A stretch of DNA of 64,000 bases from Melastoma dodecandrum (lineage: Eukaryota > Streptophyta > Magnoliopsida > Myrtales > Melastomataceae), in assembly GCA_029817715.1 (NCBI GenBank), contig JARUPY010000252.1:2914001-2978000 (forward strand). The letters run 5' to 3'. Made by a program: the position numbers and the translations under genes. Below are positions 49,101 through 60,545 of this stretch, in pieces (positions within the stretch are counted from its first letter, which is position 1; each line of letters opens with the position of its first letter). The notes below the pieces were generated by a model that made no database searches, was not told the origin of the DNA, and worked only from the letters and a program-made list of their open reading frames with translations.

Positions 49101-52100
49101 AGATCGTTCATTTGTGGTGATACTGGTGCCCTGATAAAAGAAACTCCTAAACGGTTTCAAAACTATAAGAAGTGAGTATGTTTATGTTAAACTATTTTGA
49201 TCGTTTGTTTTTAGTTCCGAACTAATCTAATCTCCTATAGTCTAGATATTATGTTCACGGTAGAGGAGTTATCTCAGCTCAAATGGGTTGGCACCCAGCA
49301 GCTCCGTCTTCTTGGCTTCAAGCCTCTTAGTTGCTTAAGGGATTACCACAACTTGAGGCCGTCGACCTTTGTTTACCCCTCAGACGAGGTTGCTCTCTTA
49401 TTTTTATTATTTTTTGCTTTCTTGCCATATCTTGCTTGGATCTGCTTGCTACGTGTAGCTCCTTATTTTTCTTTTATTGGTTGTCTCAATATGTTATGGA
49501 CATTTCCTGTTTCATTCCTCTGTCAATACCATTGCAATCTGTCGGTCATATGTGCATGCTTTTGGATGATTTCTTTTTTAGCATGTTGCAATATCTATTA
49601 CCTTCTTTTGAGAAAACTGCTTGCTTTAAAAGAATGAATGCCTTTTCCTTTCATAGAACTCTCTTTCTGTAGAGGTATTTCATCCAGGCTCGGCCATTCT
49701 GCTCATGTGGAGCCATTGTTATAGATTTGGCTTGTTTAGTTGGCTTTATTGTTCTATAATTCTCTGCAGGAAGTGATTGGCAGTACTCAACTGTTTGTTG
49801 CTCTTCACAGATCGATGGTGCAGCTGAAACGGTTAGTATCTTCATAAAGGAACTTCCAGCTGTTAGGAGTAACTTGGTTATCTGACCGTGAATTTAGGAG
49901 GAACTTACTGATGATGTCCTAATGTAATTTTACTATGATGAGTGAAATTATGTCGTGTGCCTCAGATGCGCTAAATATTGGGACTTCGATACAAATCGTC
50001 TAATGATCTTTCTTGATTGTTGCTAGTCTCTTGGATTTTGACATTGCTTGTTGTAGGTGGCTTCTTGTTAGATGAGAGGAATTCTTCTCTCTTCAGGAAC
50101 TGAAAGTTCCAGTATTTCTGTGTCGGAGCTTCTAGGTTTTTGATATATTTGCCCATTCTTATAGTATGCAGTATAGTTGAGAGGAGTAGAGGCATGGATC
50201 TTCTCAAGAAATCATGTTAAACTAAATGCTATGATTATATAATCTTCTGGAGGCTCTATCTTGTGCATCCAAGATGTTGAACGAATATAAGCTTTCTGTT
50301 CATTTAGTTACAGAAGGATTTCCATTTACGCCCATTGACTGGTAGTCGTGCCTTAATATTGCTGTTCTTCCCATTTGCTCTTTGTTGCAAATTAGAGTGT
50401 TTCAAAATTGTACGGTTTGAGCCATTTGTTGAGTTTTTGAATATTTAAATCCTGCCGTTGGATTCATTGATTGTCAAATGGCGCTCCTTTTCAATGTAAT
50501 AATAAGGGACTGTTTTCTTTCAGTTTCGCGGTGGCGTATTATAGCAATCCCCTTCATCCACGGTTGGTCGCCCTTATTGCACAAGTAAGATTTTTGCTAG
50601 CAATATTTATAGTTTATTTTATACCAATGATCATAAAATCAAGTTTGCAAATGTCTTGGGGTGCGATTTTGTTCCAGGGCTTCTGAATTTTTCCTTTTCT
50701 GCTGTGATATAGTCTAAGGTCAATTTTGTCTCTTAAACTTGTTGATATTTTCCCTAAACCTAAATACAATAATATAATCATTGTTCTTGATTTTGGCCTT
50801 CCTGATCTGTGGGTGTAATGTTTTTCTCTTTTTTTTTTTTAACATCCAGGAGGAGATAGCTGATGCCATTGGCCAGCATGAGCCACCAGGAATGCATATG
50901 ATTTATCTACCATACTCGGACGACATTAGACAAATTGAAGAGGTCTTGGCTTCTGTGTTCTTTAAACTTACTTTTTAATCATGCACACCTGTTTTTCCTC
51001 TCATTTTTCATCTGTTTGTCAACCCCGATTTCTGATGCGTGTTGACACAGTTTGTCAATTTTTTGTCAGCTTCATTCCCACCCAAATATAACTGCGCCTC
51101 GAGCTAGTGATGATCAAGTTGGCAAGGCAGCAGCCCTATTAAGACGGATCAATCTATTGGACTTTTCAGTTGGCCAGTTTCTCAACCCGGGTAACTACTT
51201 TCGATTTTGGTAACTAAGTTTCCTGAATCTGCCGGTGTTAGCACCGGGATCTTGCTTGGCAATGGCTTGTGTTTTAGTCGTGTTAAATGTGACCTCTTTA
51301 TCAGGCACACACACACAGACGCACTTATCAGTTTTATTGAATTTTTAGCTTTGCAGAGGCACTATGCAGTTTTACAAGCTCTTGCACTTCAAGAAGATGA
51401 ATTGCCCGAAATGGAAGATGGGACCCTTCCGGATGAGGAAGGCTTAGCTCGGTATGAGCCATGATATATTGTTGTAATAATCCATATGACTCCTTTCTTC
51501 ATTTTAGACTGCACCACCACTGAACCTTATCTGCGTACCGCTGCAGACCTGGTGTTGTGAAGGCTATCGACGAGTTCAAGCTGTCTGTTTATGGGGGAAA
51601 CTACGTGGAAAATGCCAGCGGTCAGGGAAAAACGACGGAGGCATCAAAGAAACGGAAGACTCTCATGGATAACGCTGTCAGGGAGTCTGCAAAATACAAC
51701 TGGGCTGACCTTGCCAACCGTGGAAAGGTTGGCAGAGTACCGTTCATCCTTTGTTGACTGTCGTCTTCTCTCCCATTGGTTGGTTGAAAGTTGTCTGGAG
51801 TCATTTACGTTTGTAGGCTGTTTGTTTTCCCATTTATCTGGCTTAATCCAACACCTCTACCTATAATTGGGTTACATTATCTATCTGGCGAGATTTCTCT
51901 GTGCCAGGGTAACTCAGAAGAGTACTTTGAGACTGAATCTACAGGAAGATGGTCAATGAAACTCTTGAGAACCTCTCACGAGAGCTCTGCTAATCTGGCT
52001 ATTATTTGTTTGGGTTTATTACAGATCCGAGATTTGACTGTCGTCGACTTGAAGAGGTACTTAACCGCTCACAGTCTCCCAGTCTCTGGAAAGAAAGAAG

Positions 52101-52138
52101 ATTTGATCTCGAGGATACTGACTCATTTGGGGAAGTAA
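46133..52138 (+). CDS. KU70: ATP-dependent DNA helicase 2 subunit KU70
   Basis: KU70 pairs with KU80 to form a ring on broken DNA ends, starts non-homologous end joining and protects telomeres. About 19 short exons were followed by homology. The N-terminal von Willebrand-like domain begins RNTTKELAVYLVDASPKMF. Segments of the core follow: VDAFVKQIGSQYGIVAETRE, RILIFTNEDDPFQNM, IRKRMF-type KRMFKKRIVKKLMFTIADG, IMFTVEELSQLKWVGTQQ, EVIGSTQLFVALHRSMVQL and MHMIYLPYSDDIRQIEE. The C-terminus has the SAP DNA-binding domain, IRDLTVVDLKRYLTAHSLPV to ISRILTHLGK. The start MELDPEEVFRDDDEDP agrees with the acidic N-terminus of plant KU70. Exon borders inside the gene are approximate. Confidence 0.95.
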
Positions 52139-52520
52139 GCCTAGTAATTTGTTAGCATCGATTTTGGTAATATTGCCGCTTAATGTGGCATTTAGTGGTT
52201 TTGTAACCTGACTACTGCAAAGTGTTCATTTAATGCATGATGGTGCATTGGAAGTACTTTTGTAAATAAAACTCTGTTTTCATGATATAAACATGGTTTT
52301 ATCATGGATTAATCTGCTGCTTGCGCGCTTGTCATTTATAAATTGCATTTATTTTCATTAAATTCAATCTGATGAAGCAAGATGGCTCACGAGATAATCA
52401 CACCAGAATGAGCTCAAGGCTCTTATTCTGCTCGGTGGGGAAGGCTGAGACTCCAGGGAGAACTTCTATTGACATGGACCATCATCAGGAAGCAAGTTGA
52501 TAGTAGGCTTATGTGGTATA
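52139..52520. other. KU70 3' flank meeting the DUF247 remnant
   Basis: UTR-like sequence only; the two coding regions converge. Confidence 0.5.
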
Positions 52521-53129
52521 TTACGTGCTAAGGAAGGTTAGCACCAGTAGAAGAATGGCGGCAGCCAGTGGAAAGAATGCCCATGGACTGCTGAAGTAAG
52601 TGCTAATGAGATTTCTCCACCAGTGCCGCCATTCGCTCTGACAGTACACTGCACAGTGATGGTTGATCTTCTTTGCTTCAGATGCCAAGTAAAAGTGATC
52701 CAGATCATAAACCATCTGCCGGCAAAGCATCCCAATCAGAGTCACCATGTCCTCATTGCTGCCGTGATGGTGATTTAGGATGCCATACTTATGAAGGATC
52801 TCTACATCATTGACTAGGCTATCCAGGAATACAAAGAAGTTGGTGAAGAAGGACCTGGAGAGCTTATCACTTTGTTCATATGCCAAGAAATTCGATAATA
52901 GGAGGACTGCGTTGTCATCGATGGTCAGCGGGGCGATCTTGAGCGAGCCGTTGTGGTATGCGGTGTCCAGCATATCGACCCCCTCGTGCCTTTCGAATTC
53001 AATCCCAGTCGGCATATTGGGATCTGACTGTTCGTAAGAGTGATTCAGTGGCGGAGTCCTCTTTTGTGCTGGTACGGCCCATTTTCGGGATGGGAGGTTT
53101 GAGTACACTTGTAGTTCGTGCGTGGACAA
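52521..53129 (-). pseudogene. 5'-truncated DUF247 gene remnant
   Basis: The frame matches the C-terminal 40 percent of plant DUF247 proteins: GSLKIAPLTIDDNAVLLLSN, LAYEQSDKLSRSFFTNFFVF, LDSLVNDVEILHKYGIL, then CQSEWRHWWRNLISTYFSSP and the C-terminal membrane anchor AFFPLAAAILLLVLTFLST. DUF247 proteins are usually 400 to 500 residues, and nothing of the N-terminal half is found upstream. The frame is closed by TGA near 53163 and has no ATG until residue 39 (at 53015), which would give a 164-residue protein. It is therefore most likely a gene remnant, though transcription from 53015 cannot be excluded. DUF247 function is largely unknown, except for self-incompatibility roles in grasses. Confidence 0.75.
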
Positions 53130-54039
53130 TGGTTCGTGAGGAGGTAAGAGTTTTCGTGGAAGACATCACAGGCAATAGTCGCAATCACAATCACCCCCAG
53201 CTCATCAGATTACTTACTTCACACAAACTCCTCCAAGCTTGGTTTGGATTCATGATCAGAAGCTTTTTGTTTACTCCAGTTGGGGAGGATTGTGCGTGAT
53301 TCGCATTGCTCCGGTTACCATCATCGTGGGACGAGAGCGTGTTGGTACTCGATCAAAGCTTGCTGCAAACATTAGCCCCAGTTCAAGAGACCACTTCTGC
53401 AACCCAAAGCGCAGCTAAGCCTTTCTCTCAAAAAGATTACTCTCGGCCTGTTGTTTTCTTCTGGTATTTTATTTATGAGATTGTCCCGACAACCTCGGAC
53501 ATTCCCTGACTAATGCCTTCATCGTTGTTTTAAACATTTATGATCATCAGTGAAGTCTTGATTTATGATCATTAAGTCGAGTAATCTTAAAACTAGAAAT
53601 CTTTTTCACAAAATAATTTACCGTACGGTTGGAAACATTGTGTAAGGAAGTGTTCATTTACATACGTCCCTAGTCACGAGAACATGTCCTCCGCCTTCTT
53701 CTTCCTCCGACTCTTCCGTTGCTTGTGAATGGGACCAGATTCCTTTATCCCCAACAAAGCCGTCCACCCCTTTTCATCATCCTCTCTCTGGTTTTGTTTG
53801 GCTAATCGATCGGGGTTGCTTGTCTTCGGATCCGTCTCTTGTGAATCTGCTTGTTTGTTTTGCTTGCTTGATCTTTGATAATGAGTGGAGTGGAGTGAAC
53901 TCTATTAGTCCTAGTAAACCCGGCTTGGCTGGTGTAGTTTGACCGAGATCTGGGCATTCGTATAGCTGGTTTTTTTTTTTTTTTGTGGGGTGTGAAGGGA
54001 AGGAAAGGGAGTTAATTGGGGGTGGAGGGTTGGGAAGTG
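53130..54039. other. BEH4-like gene promoter and leader
   Basis: No coding exon of the DUF247 type is left here. A T run of about 15 at 53971-53985 and GA-rich sequence precede the BEH4-like ATG. Confidence 0.45.
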
Positions 54040-55577
54040 ATGACTTCGGGTACGAGGACCCCGACGTGGAGGGAAAGGGAGAATAACAAGAGGAGGGAGA
54101 GGTGTCGGAGGGCCATCGCCGCCAAGATATTCACGGGCCTCCGGATGTACGGCAACTACCGGCTGCCGAAGCATTGCGACAATAACGAGGTCCTCAAGGC
54201 CCTCTGTAACGAGGCCGGATGGGTTGTTGAGCCTGACGGAACTACTTATCGTAAGGTGATTGTGATTGGATCTCCCTAAAGTGCTAATTTGTAGTTGGTT
54301 TGGTTTTCTCTACTATTTTGGGATGGCCTGATGGAATGTGACAAGGGAATCATAATTTTGGGCTGTTTCTGGCTCTGATTGCTGTTTGTAGTTAGTCCTT
54401 TTTAGGAGGTGTCGTATGAGATTAGATTTAGGTGGCTTGGTTACTTTTGCGATTTCTGGATACTGTACAGTGGGGTGCTACTCATGCGAAGATGTGTTAT
54501 TCCGGCCTCAAATGCTGTTCAATTTTCGCCTTCAGGGGCTAGTGCAAGACTCTTAAGAACTTAGCAGAAAAAGATAATGTTGAAGCTGTCATAGAGACTG
54601 GAATGCCTTTTCCAGACCGCTTCTGTTCTCAAAGAGGGTTGACCTCTCGCAAGCATGTGAACGTAGCAAAATATTCTAACTTGTTTCCATTATGCTTATT
54701 TGTTTTGGATATACTCTTCCCATTCTGTGCGTCGTATTTGCTTCAATCTGAACTTTTTCTTATTTTGTTTCTGATGTGTTCAGGGATGCAAACCTGTCGA
54801 GGGTGCTGATTTTGCATCTAGACCCGTTGTTGTGGGTTCCACTTCTTACCAGCCTAACTCGTGTACTTCGCACAACCCAAGCCCTGGCTCCTCATCTTTC
54901 CCAAGCCCTGGTTCATCTTTGTATGCTGCCAATGCAAATCTCATCCCCTGGTTGAAGAATCTCTCATCGGCTTCTTCTTCTGCTTCCTCTTCTAAGCTCC
55001 CATTTCTGTGCATTCCTGGTAACTCAATAAGCGCCCCTGTGACTCCTTATCTGAGTTCTCCTCCTGCTCAAAGCCCTCGAGTGAAAGCAGACTTAAATGG
55101 AAAAGTTAAACACTTGGGCTGGGGTGAACCAAACTCTTTTCCACCATTCTCCACTCCACCAAGCCCTGGTCGCCAATTACACCAAAATCCTGAATGGATG
55201 TCAAAGCTTCGAATTCCGCAAAGTGGACCAGTTTCTCCCACTTTTAGCCTCGTGTCTCCCAACCCTTTTGGACCCGGGAGTAATGCTCTGGCCGAGGGCG
55301 GATCCTGCTCCCCTGTCATCCCTGCAGGCTCCGTCTACAATGCGGACATCCCGATGTCTAAGGTGATTCCAGCTGAGTTTGCATTTGGTGCTAATAAAAC
55401 TGTGCTTGTCAAACCTTGGGAGGGAGAGAAAATTCACGAAGACACTGGTTCAGATGAGTTGGAGCTTACACTCGGTGGCGGTTCTTTGGGCAGGTCTGAT
55501 CTGATTATTATTTTTATTGTTGATTGATTGCATTAACCACTTGAAGCCTTACCTGCAATGCGGCTCATTCCAGGTGA
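54040..55577 (+). CDS. BEH4: BZR1/BES1-family transcription factor (BEH4-like)
   Basis: These factors bind BRRE and E-box DNA in the nucleus and control brassinosteroid-responsive genes; GSK3-type kinases switch them off. Three exons (54040-54255, 54784-55493, 55574-55577) give 309 residues; the last holds just the end of Arg and the stop. The DNA-binding domain starts [20 protein letters not shown] and runs through [46 protein letters not shown]. Residue 24 is Cys in [11 protein letters not shown] where an Arg is usual. A Ser/Pro-rich region follows with SPSPGSS repeats, the [13 protein letters not shown] block and PSPGRQ. The end is [15 protein letters not shown], an EAR-like LxLxL motif. 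The frame is open upstream to 54016 but MTSGTR is the family start. Confidence 0.94.
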
Positions 55578-57580
55578 TTTGGCCCTGATAAAGTTCCTGC
55601 GATCCCATCACGGAGCCTGGTAGAGCGTAGAGCTGAAATGGAAGAGTTGTATAAATCAGCAGACTGGATCATGCCTCAACCCATTTTCCTTACTTTTTTT
55701 ATTTAGGGGTTTTCACTTTCCATTATCCTGTAGCAGTAGCTGTTTATACTTACATTCGTCATTTTTCCTATTGTTTCTCGATCATTCATTTTCGAATTTG
55801 ATCTCTTTTCTTAATTTGTGAGCTAGCTATTATCTGAAAGGGAAGATGATATGAAATGAAATGTATGTAAACACTGACTGGCTGCCTTTATTTTTCTTGG
55901 GGGCGTGCCACTTCAATTTAACATTCGCCTGTATTCGGTTTGCGCCCAATTATGTTTCCCCTGTTTCATCTGTTAGGGGCAAACATCATTTGTGATACTT
56001 TTTTGTTATTGAAGCGCATCGATTTGCGTCTTTTGTCAATAGAGGCTGTCCTTGGCATTTACAGGTATCCTGCCAGCAACTACCTCGTTTGATGTATTAC
56101 CTCTCCTTTGGTAGAATCCGCCGGGCCCGGGAGGCGGTTTTTCCGATGAATTTCCAGTTTTTAAGACGGCAATAGAAGTGTGTCAATCCATGTATCTTGG
56201 GATACTACGTCATGAAGTTGGTCATCTCATTTGTCTGATAAGTGTGTCATTCCATGTATCTTGGGATACTACGTCATGAAGTTGGTCATCTCATTTGTCT
56301 GATAAGTGTGTCAATGCATGTATCTTGGGATACTACGCCATGAAGTTGGTCATCTCATTTGTCTGATCTCGTGATAGTGATACTATGCAGGAAGCCAATC
56401 GTTTCATTAGTCTGAAAGTTTGTATTGCCCTAAGTGCTGGCCCATGGCCTTGTTGTATATATATATATATAGACATCTAAAATGCTTAGGAATGAAAGCA
56501 GTCATCGCTCCATACCTTTCCGTTCCATACATTCGCAGAGGGGAACTTTGTCTGTTTTGGGCCTTGTTCTCCATGGCAGATCATGCTTTTCAGCCTCTCT
56601 CGTTGCAGAGAAGCAACGCGAAACATTGTTGTGAACTAAGCAAGATCAACGAGATGAGATTGAATCTCTGTATGAATTTTGTTGTTTCTTTGTAGGAAAC
56701 GATACAACGGGAGAAGTGCCCTGGCAGCTGGAGTAGTTCATGGGATATGTGTAGGAGGTGATAATCTTCTTCAGCTAAGCATTGAGAAAGGTTTACTAGG
56801 TGCCTTGAAAATCTAGTCGACTTTCTTTTGCTATCTGACATGCAACACAAGAAGACGCTCATTCCATTCTTTTAAGCCTTCGAATACATGGCTAAAAGCT
56901 GGAAGAGAGAAATATACAATGCCCTGAAGGTAATTAAATTACTCAGTGATGTTTAACGTCATCGTCTCAATGCGTTTTACATCAGAGATGATTGGCTGTC
57001 TTAAAAAATCAAATAAAACTTCTCCTTTGCAGATGGAGATTTACAAAAGTACCAAACTAGAGCTTGAAAATGGAGGCACTGGGTTCCAAAGGATGTGATA
57101 TACATCGAAACCTTCCCAGTTCAATAGTCAAGCGTTAAAGCGACTTCACTGGATCCACTTAACTTGTACTACTAGTTTTTCATTCAGAACACATGTATGA
57201 TCCCCCGGAAATAAACTCTAAAAATAATATCCAGGGATTGATTCAGGCACTAAATGTGAAACTGTAGTTTAAGGGTGTGAGCGGAAAGAGGAGCGGGAGA
57301 CAGCATTTAGGTGACGCAGAAGCAACAGAGTGGTTGTCTTACCAGTAGAAACCAAATAAGCCAAATATCAAACTTTACGGCAAATAAGTGTTGAGATGGA
57401 GAGGTGGGGGCCTCCACGAGAACGAACAAGAGCGATTTCTGGTGGAAGTTCTGAAGATGTCGTAGTCTGGAAGTGAATCCCAATGCTATATAATATTACA
57501 GCTCATGCTGCACATGCTCATATATAAATATAATCCATGCAGTTCACCTTAAACAGACCAACCAGCGATTCCAGCTCAAT
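55578..57580. other. BEH4-like 3' flank, tandem repeat and intergenic DNA
   Basis: Besides the 64-bp array there is a (TA)n run near 56455-56471. I see no gene between the BEH4-like stop and the short frame at 57581. Confidence 0.45.
56177..56368. repeat. Three tandem copies of a 64-bp repeat
   Basis: Units start at 56177, 56241 and 56305 and are nearly identical: AGTGTGTCAATCCATGTATC at the start and CATCTCATTTGTCTGATA at the end. Differences are single bases. A weaker partial fourth copy may follow up to about 56415. The array lies 600 bases past the BEH4-like stop. Confidence 0.92.
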
Positions 57581-57781
57581 ATGCCGCTTCTTTCTTCTTG
57601 CTCCTCCCTGGTGAACATATGTGGACTACTACTAATTCGACCGTGTTTCGTAGACTTCAATTCTATTGTTCTGGGGTCTCTGCTCCCGTCATTCTTTCAC
57701 GAAGCAAACGGGAATCTGAATGAGCAAAGACGCTCTGTCGTTTCAGTGCAAGAAAAAGGGCTGCTAGATGGGTGTCGATGA
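57581..57781 (+). CDS. Candidate short secreted-type peptide, unrecognised
   Basis: A 66-residue frame begins MPLLSSCSSLVNICGLLLIR and is hydrophobic over its first 40 residues, then polar and charged (HEANGNLNEQRRSVVSVQEK). A TATA word (TATATAAATATA) lies 50 to 60 bases upstream. I find no CLE, RGF, PSK, EPF or IDA motif. The frame also overlaps the region just beyond the NADK gene's end, so it may be a chance frame. Confidence 0.2.
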   Translation: MPLLSSCSSLVNICGLLLIRPCFVDFNSIVLGSLLPSFFHEANGNLNEQRRSVVSVQEKGLLDGCR

Positions 57782-57891
57782 AACATGAAAGTTACTTCCC
57801 TCTTTACAACTCCACAAACTGCCTGTTCCTTGAAGGAGAGTTCGATGGCTTGCTTTCTGTCCTGGGTCAAACTTTCTCCAGATGAACTTTC

Positions 57892-59674
57892 TCAAGAAAG
57901 TAAACGAGAAGGCAGATGAACTTTCAACACTGGAGCCTGAGAAGAAATCTCAATAGAATCACCGTGACTGATTGAGTGACACTGATGGGAACCGTCAATA
58001 TATATTACACCCTCTTTGCAAAACCAAGCCACTTCCATGTGCTGATCTGATTTCACCACACCGTGCATCAAAGATGACTTATTCCCCGGTGTTATAGGCT
58101 CTCTGACCATGTACTGTAGATCTTTAGAGAAAATAGGTATTTTGAATCCACCCGCAGAGAGCATTGCTGCAGTTGACCCAGCAGCTGTTGACACTCTGAG
58201 ACCACTTGACCGGCAATTTACCAGCTGGGAGTAGGGCATTCCATCCCTCTTCAGTCTAGGAACACGCAACATTCAGTGAGTTACAAACATGTATTAGATG
58301 ATGTATATAAAATTAAGGGCATCATGCTTAGGATGATAGCGTCGTTCTCTATGACAAACCTCATGGAGAAACGAGAAACTGCGGCTGGACATGGGTGCGC
58401 GATCAAAATGTCATTGAGGGCATATTTCAGAGTTTTCTGTGCATTGATGCGCAGCATCAACCTTGATAACTCACTCGGAGATGATCTACCCTCAAGTATA
58501 GAGTCAAGAACCTGAAAGAGGTATTCAAGTCATCATTCATTGCTCATCTCAATGGGTTGTAGTGAACTGTCAGACACATCATCTGTTTATCAAAGTAAGA
58601 CATGAAAGAACAGAAGTAAGGAAAAGGAAAGCTACATCCAGCATTCCAGGTTGATATTCCGAGGCCAAATCTTGTTTACAGTACATAAACAAGTGTAGCA
58701 TAAGTTTGCTGCTCTTAGAACTTCCGTCTTTCAGATATTCCGGGTTCATTGGTCAAGACATAGCGACCAAGGCAGGGCGCAGATTACTGATTTGCCCTTT
58801 TTCTGAAGCTTAAGTATGCAAGCTACATGAGCTGACCATAAGAATCCTCCCAAGACCCCATGACCCATATCAGAACAAATAAGCCAACGGATCCTTCATA
58901 CAATAAACACTAGCTGTGAGTTCGAGTATGGAATTTATAAATGCGGATGCATATTTTTACTTGCTCGAAGTCATTGACGGTTGCCCCACAAAGGAAACCG
59001 GTGCTTCGTGTTGCATCAAAGTCATTGCCAAACTCTTCCACCTACAAGTACACAGTGTATGTGTTGTGTGATCGACGTTCGAAAAAGTCAGAAACTGGTG
59101 AAATTAAGCAACAAAGACATGCGTAACGATAGGAATAAAGCCTCCCCATAAGCCACAATCTCGGGAGACATTCGAAAGCACGGCGGGATAATGAAACGAA
59201 GGAAGATGATTGAAAAAAGGCCGTAAACTCACTTCATGCGTCTGAGTAGGGTCAGAGTTAACGCCGAGGACTGGAATTGAATCGTCTAGGAAATGAGCAG
59301 CTTGCAGAAGGGTGCCATCGCCTCCTACAGTAACCACCAAGTCCACATTACGGATGGGTTGCGCGAGACTGTTACGCAACACAGCGATCCAATCTATGGG
59401 CCTCTTCCGCAGAACATCCTGACAGAACTGGATGGCGTGCTTGTGAACTTCACGCCTGTTGTCCAGGTAGTTTAGGATCTGAGATGTCTTTAGAGGAATT
59501 GGGAAAACAGAATCAGAGCAAAGCAGGGGGGGCATAAGAAACAACAGAACAGAAACCAGGGGAAGTCGAGTCTCTCACCTGGGGGATGACGGCGGGGGAA
59601 GAAGGAGCGACAGGGAACACTTCAAAGGGTTTCAAAAGCAACAGCAGCCTCACTCTGTTCCTGTTCCTCCCCAT
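57892..59674 (-). CDS. NADK3: NADH kinase (NADK3-like)
   Basis: This kinase phosphorylates NADH (and NAD+) with ATP to NADPH and supports redox balance; NADK3 is the short form without a calmodulin domain. The first exon encodes MGRNRNRVRLLLLLKPFEVF. The second has ILNYLDNRREVHKHAIQFCQ and the active-site motif VVTVGGDGTLLQAAHFLDDS, with LGVNSDPTQT. Later exons read VEEFGNDFDATRSTGFLCG, VLDSILEGRSSPSELSRLML, LIAHPCPAAVSRFS, and the NAD-binding loop SSGLRVSTAAGSTAAMLSAG. The protein closes with SISHGDSIEISSQAPVLKVH. All exon sequences point the same way and the key GGDG residues are intact. Exon borders inside the gene are approximate. Confidence 0.92.
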
Positions 59675-60545
59675 ACTCACTACTCCCAGGTCGGCCGAAG
59701 GGTCAAGCTTTTTCAGGAGTTGGGTTGGGGCGTCAAAGAGTCAAGCTTGTGTGTTTTGGGTCGTCCCTCATCCATGGCCATGGCCGAGAACGGCCAACCT
59801 AAAACCCTACGCAAGTGGCAACACCATGATTAATGTTCTCTGGACCCATTTGTCAAATTCAGTCGACAAATTAGCTCTTCCTCTTGGGAAAAACAGTTTA
59901 AGCAGAGGATGTTTATCCAAAAGGCTCGCGATTTGGCACGGCTATCCATCCATGTTTTGCGTTGGATTAGAGTTAATGGGTTAGCAGTGGAATGATTTGG
60001 ATGGAAATCAGCCCTCCCCAGTTTGTCGTCAATTGGACTTCCCATCTCAGTCTCCTAAACTATTTAGGCAACTTCCCGGTGTTTAAGGATTTAGTCAACT
60101 CTGCCGCCGCCTTTGGTTGCTTCAATTTCTCTACCGCATTCTATGGCAAGAAATTTCCGCCTTTGATATCACGTGGATCCTAAGTCGCCTTTCAATCCAA
60201 GTAAAGGAAAAAGAAAAAGGGGATAATTGAGGGAATTATTAAAAGGATCTTGTTGTAATAAGAGGGAGGGGCCGACAGGCTGGAGGGGTTCACCAAGGGG
60301 ACCACCTCGTCGGTCTTCAGATCATGGTATTTGGCATCTTAGGAAAGGAAAAGGGTTTGGTGCTATCGACGTATCATTTACTCTTCTTTTTAATGTATTT
60401 TCCCAACGTGAAATGTGTTGGAGAATCATGAGAGTTGATTAGATAAGAGAGGACGGGAAGGGAGGGAGACCGGCAAACCCAGATAGAAAAGTTTCTTTCT
60501 TTTTATTTTTCGGAAAAGAGAGAGAAAGAGTATCTGGAAGATTTG
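59675..60545. other. Divergent promoter region between NADK3-like and SWEET2-like genes
   Basis: No gene is seen. The two genes diverge from this 870-base stretch. Confidence 0.5.
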
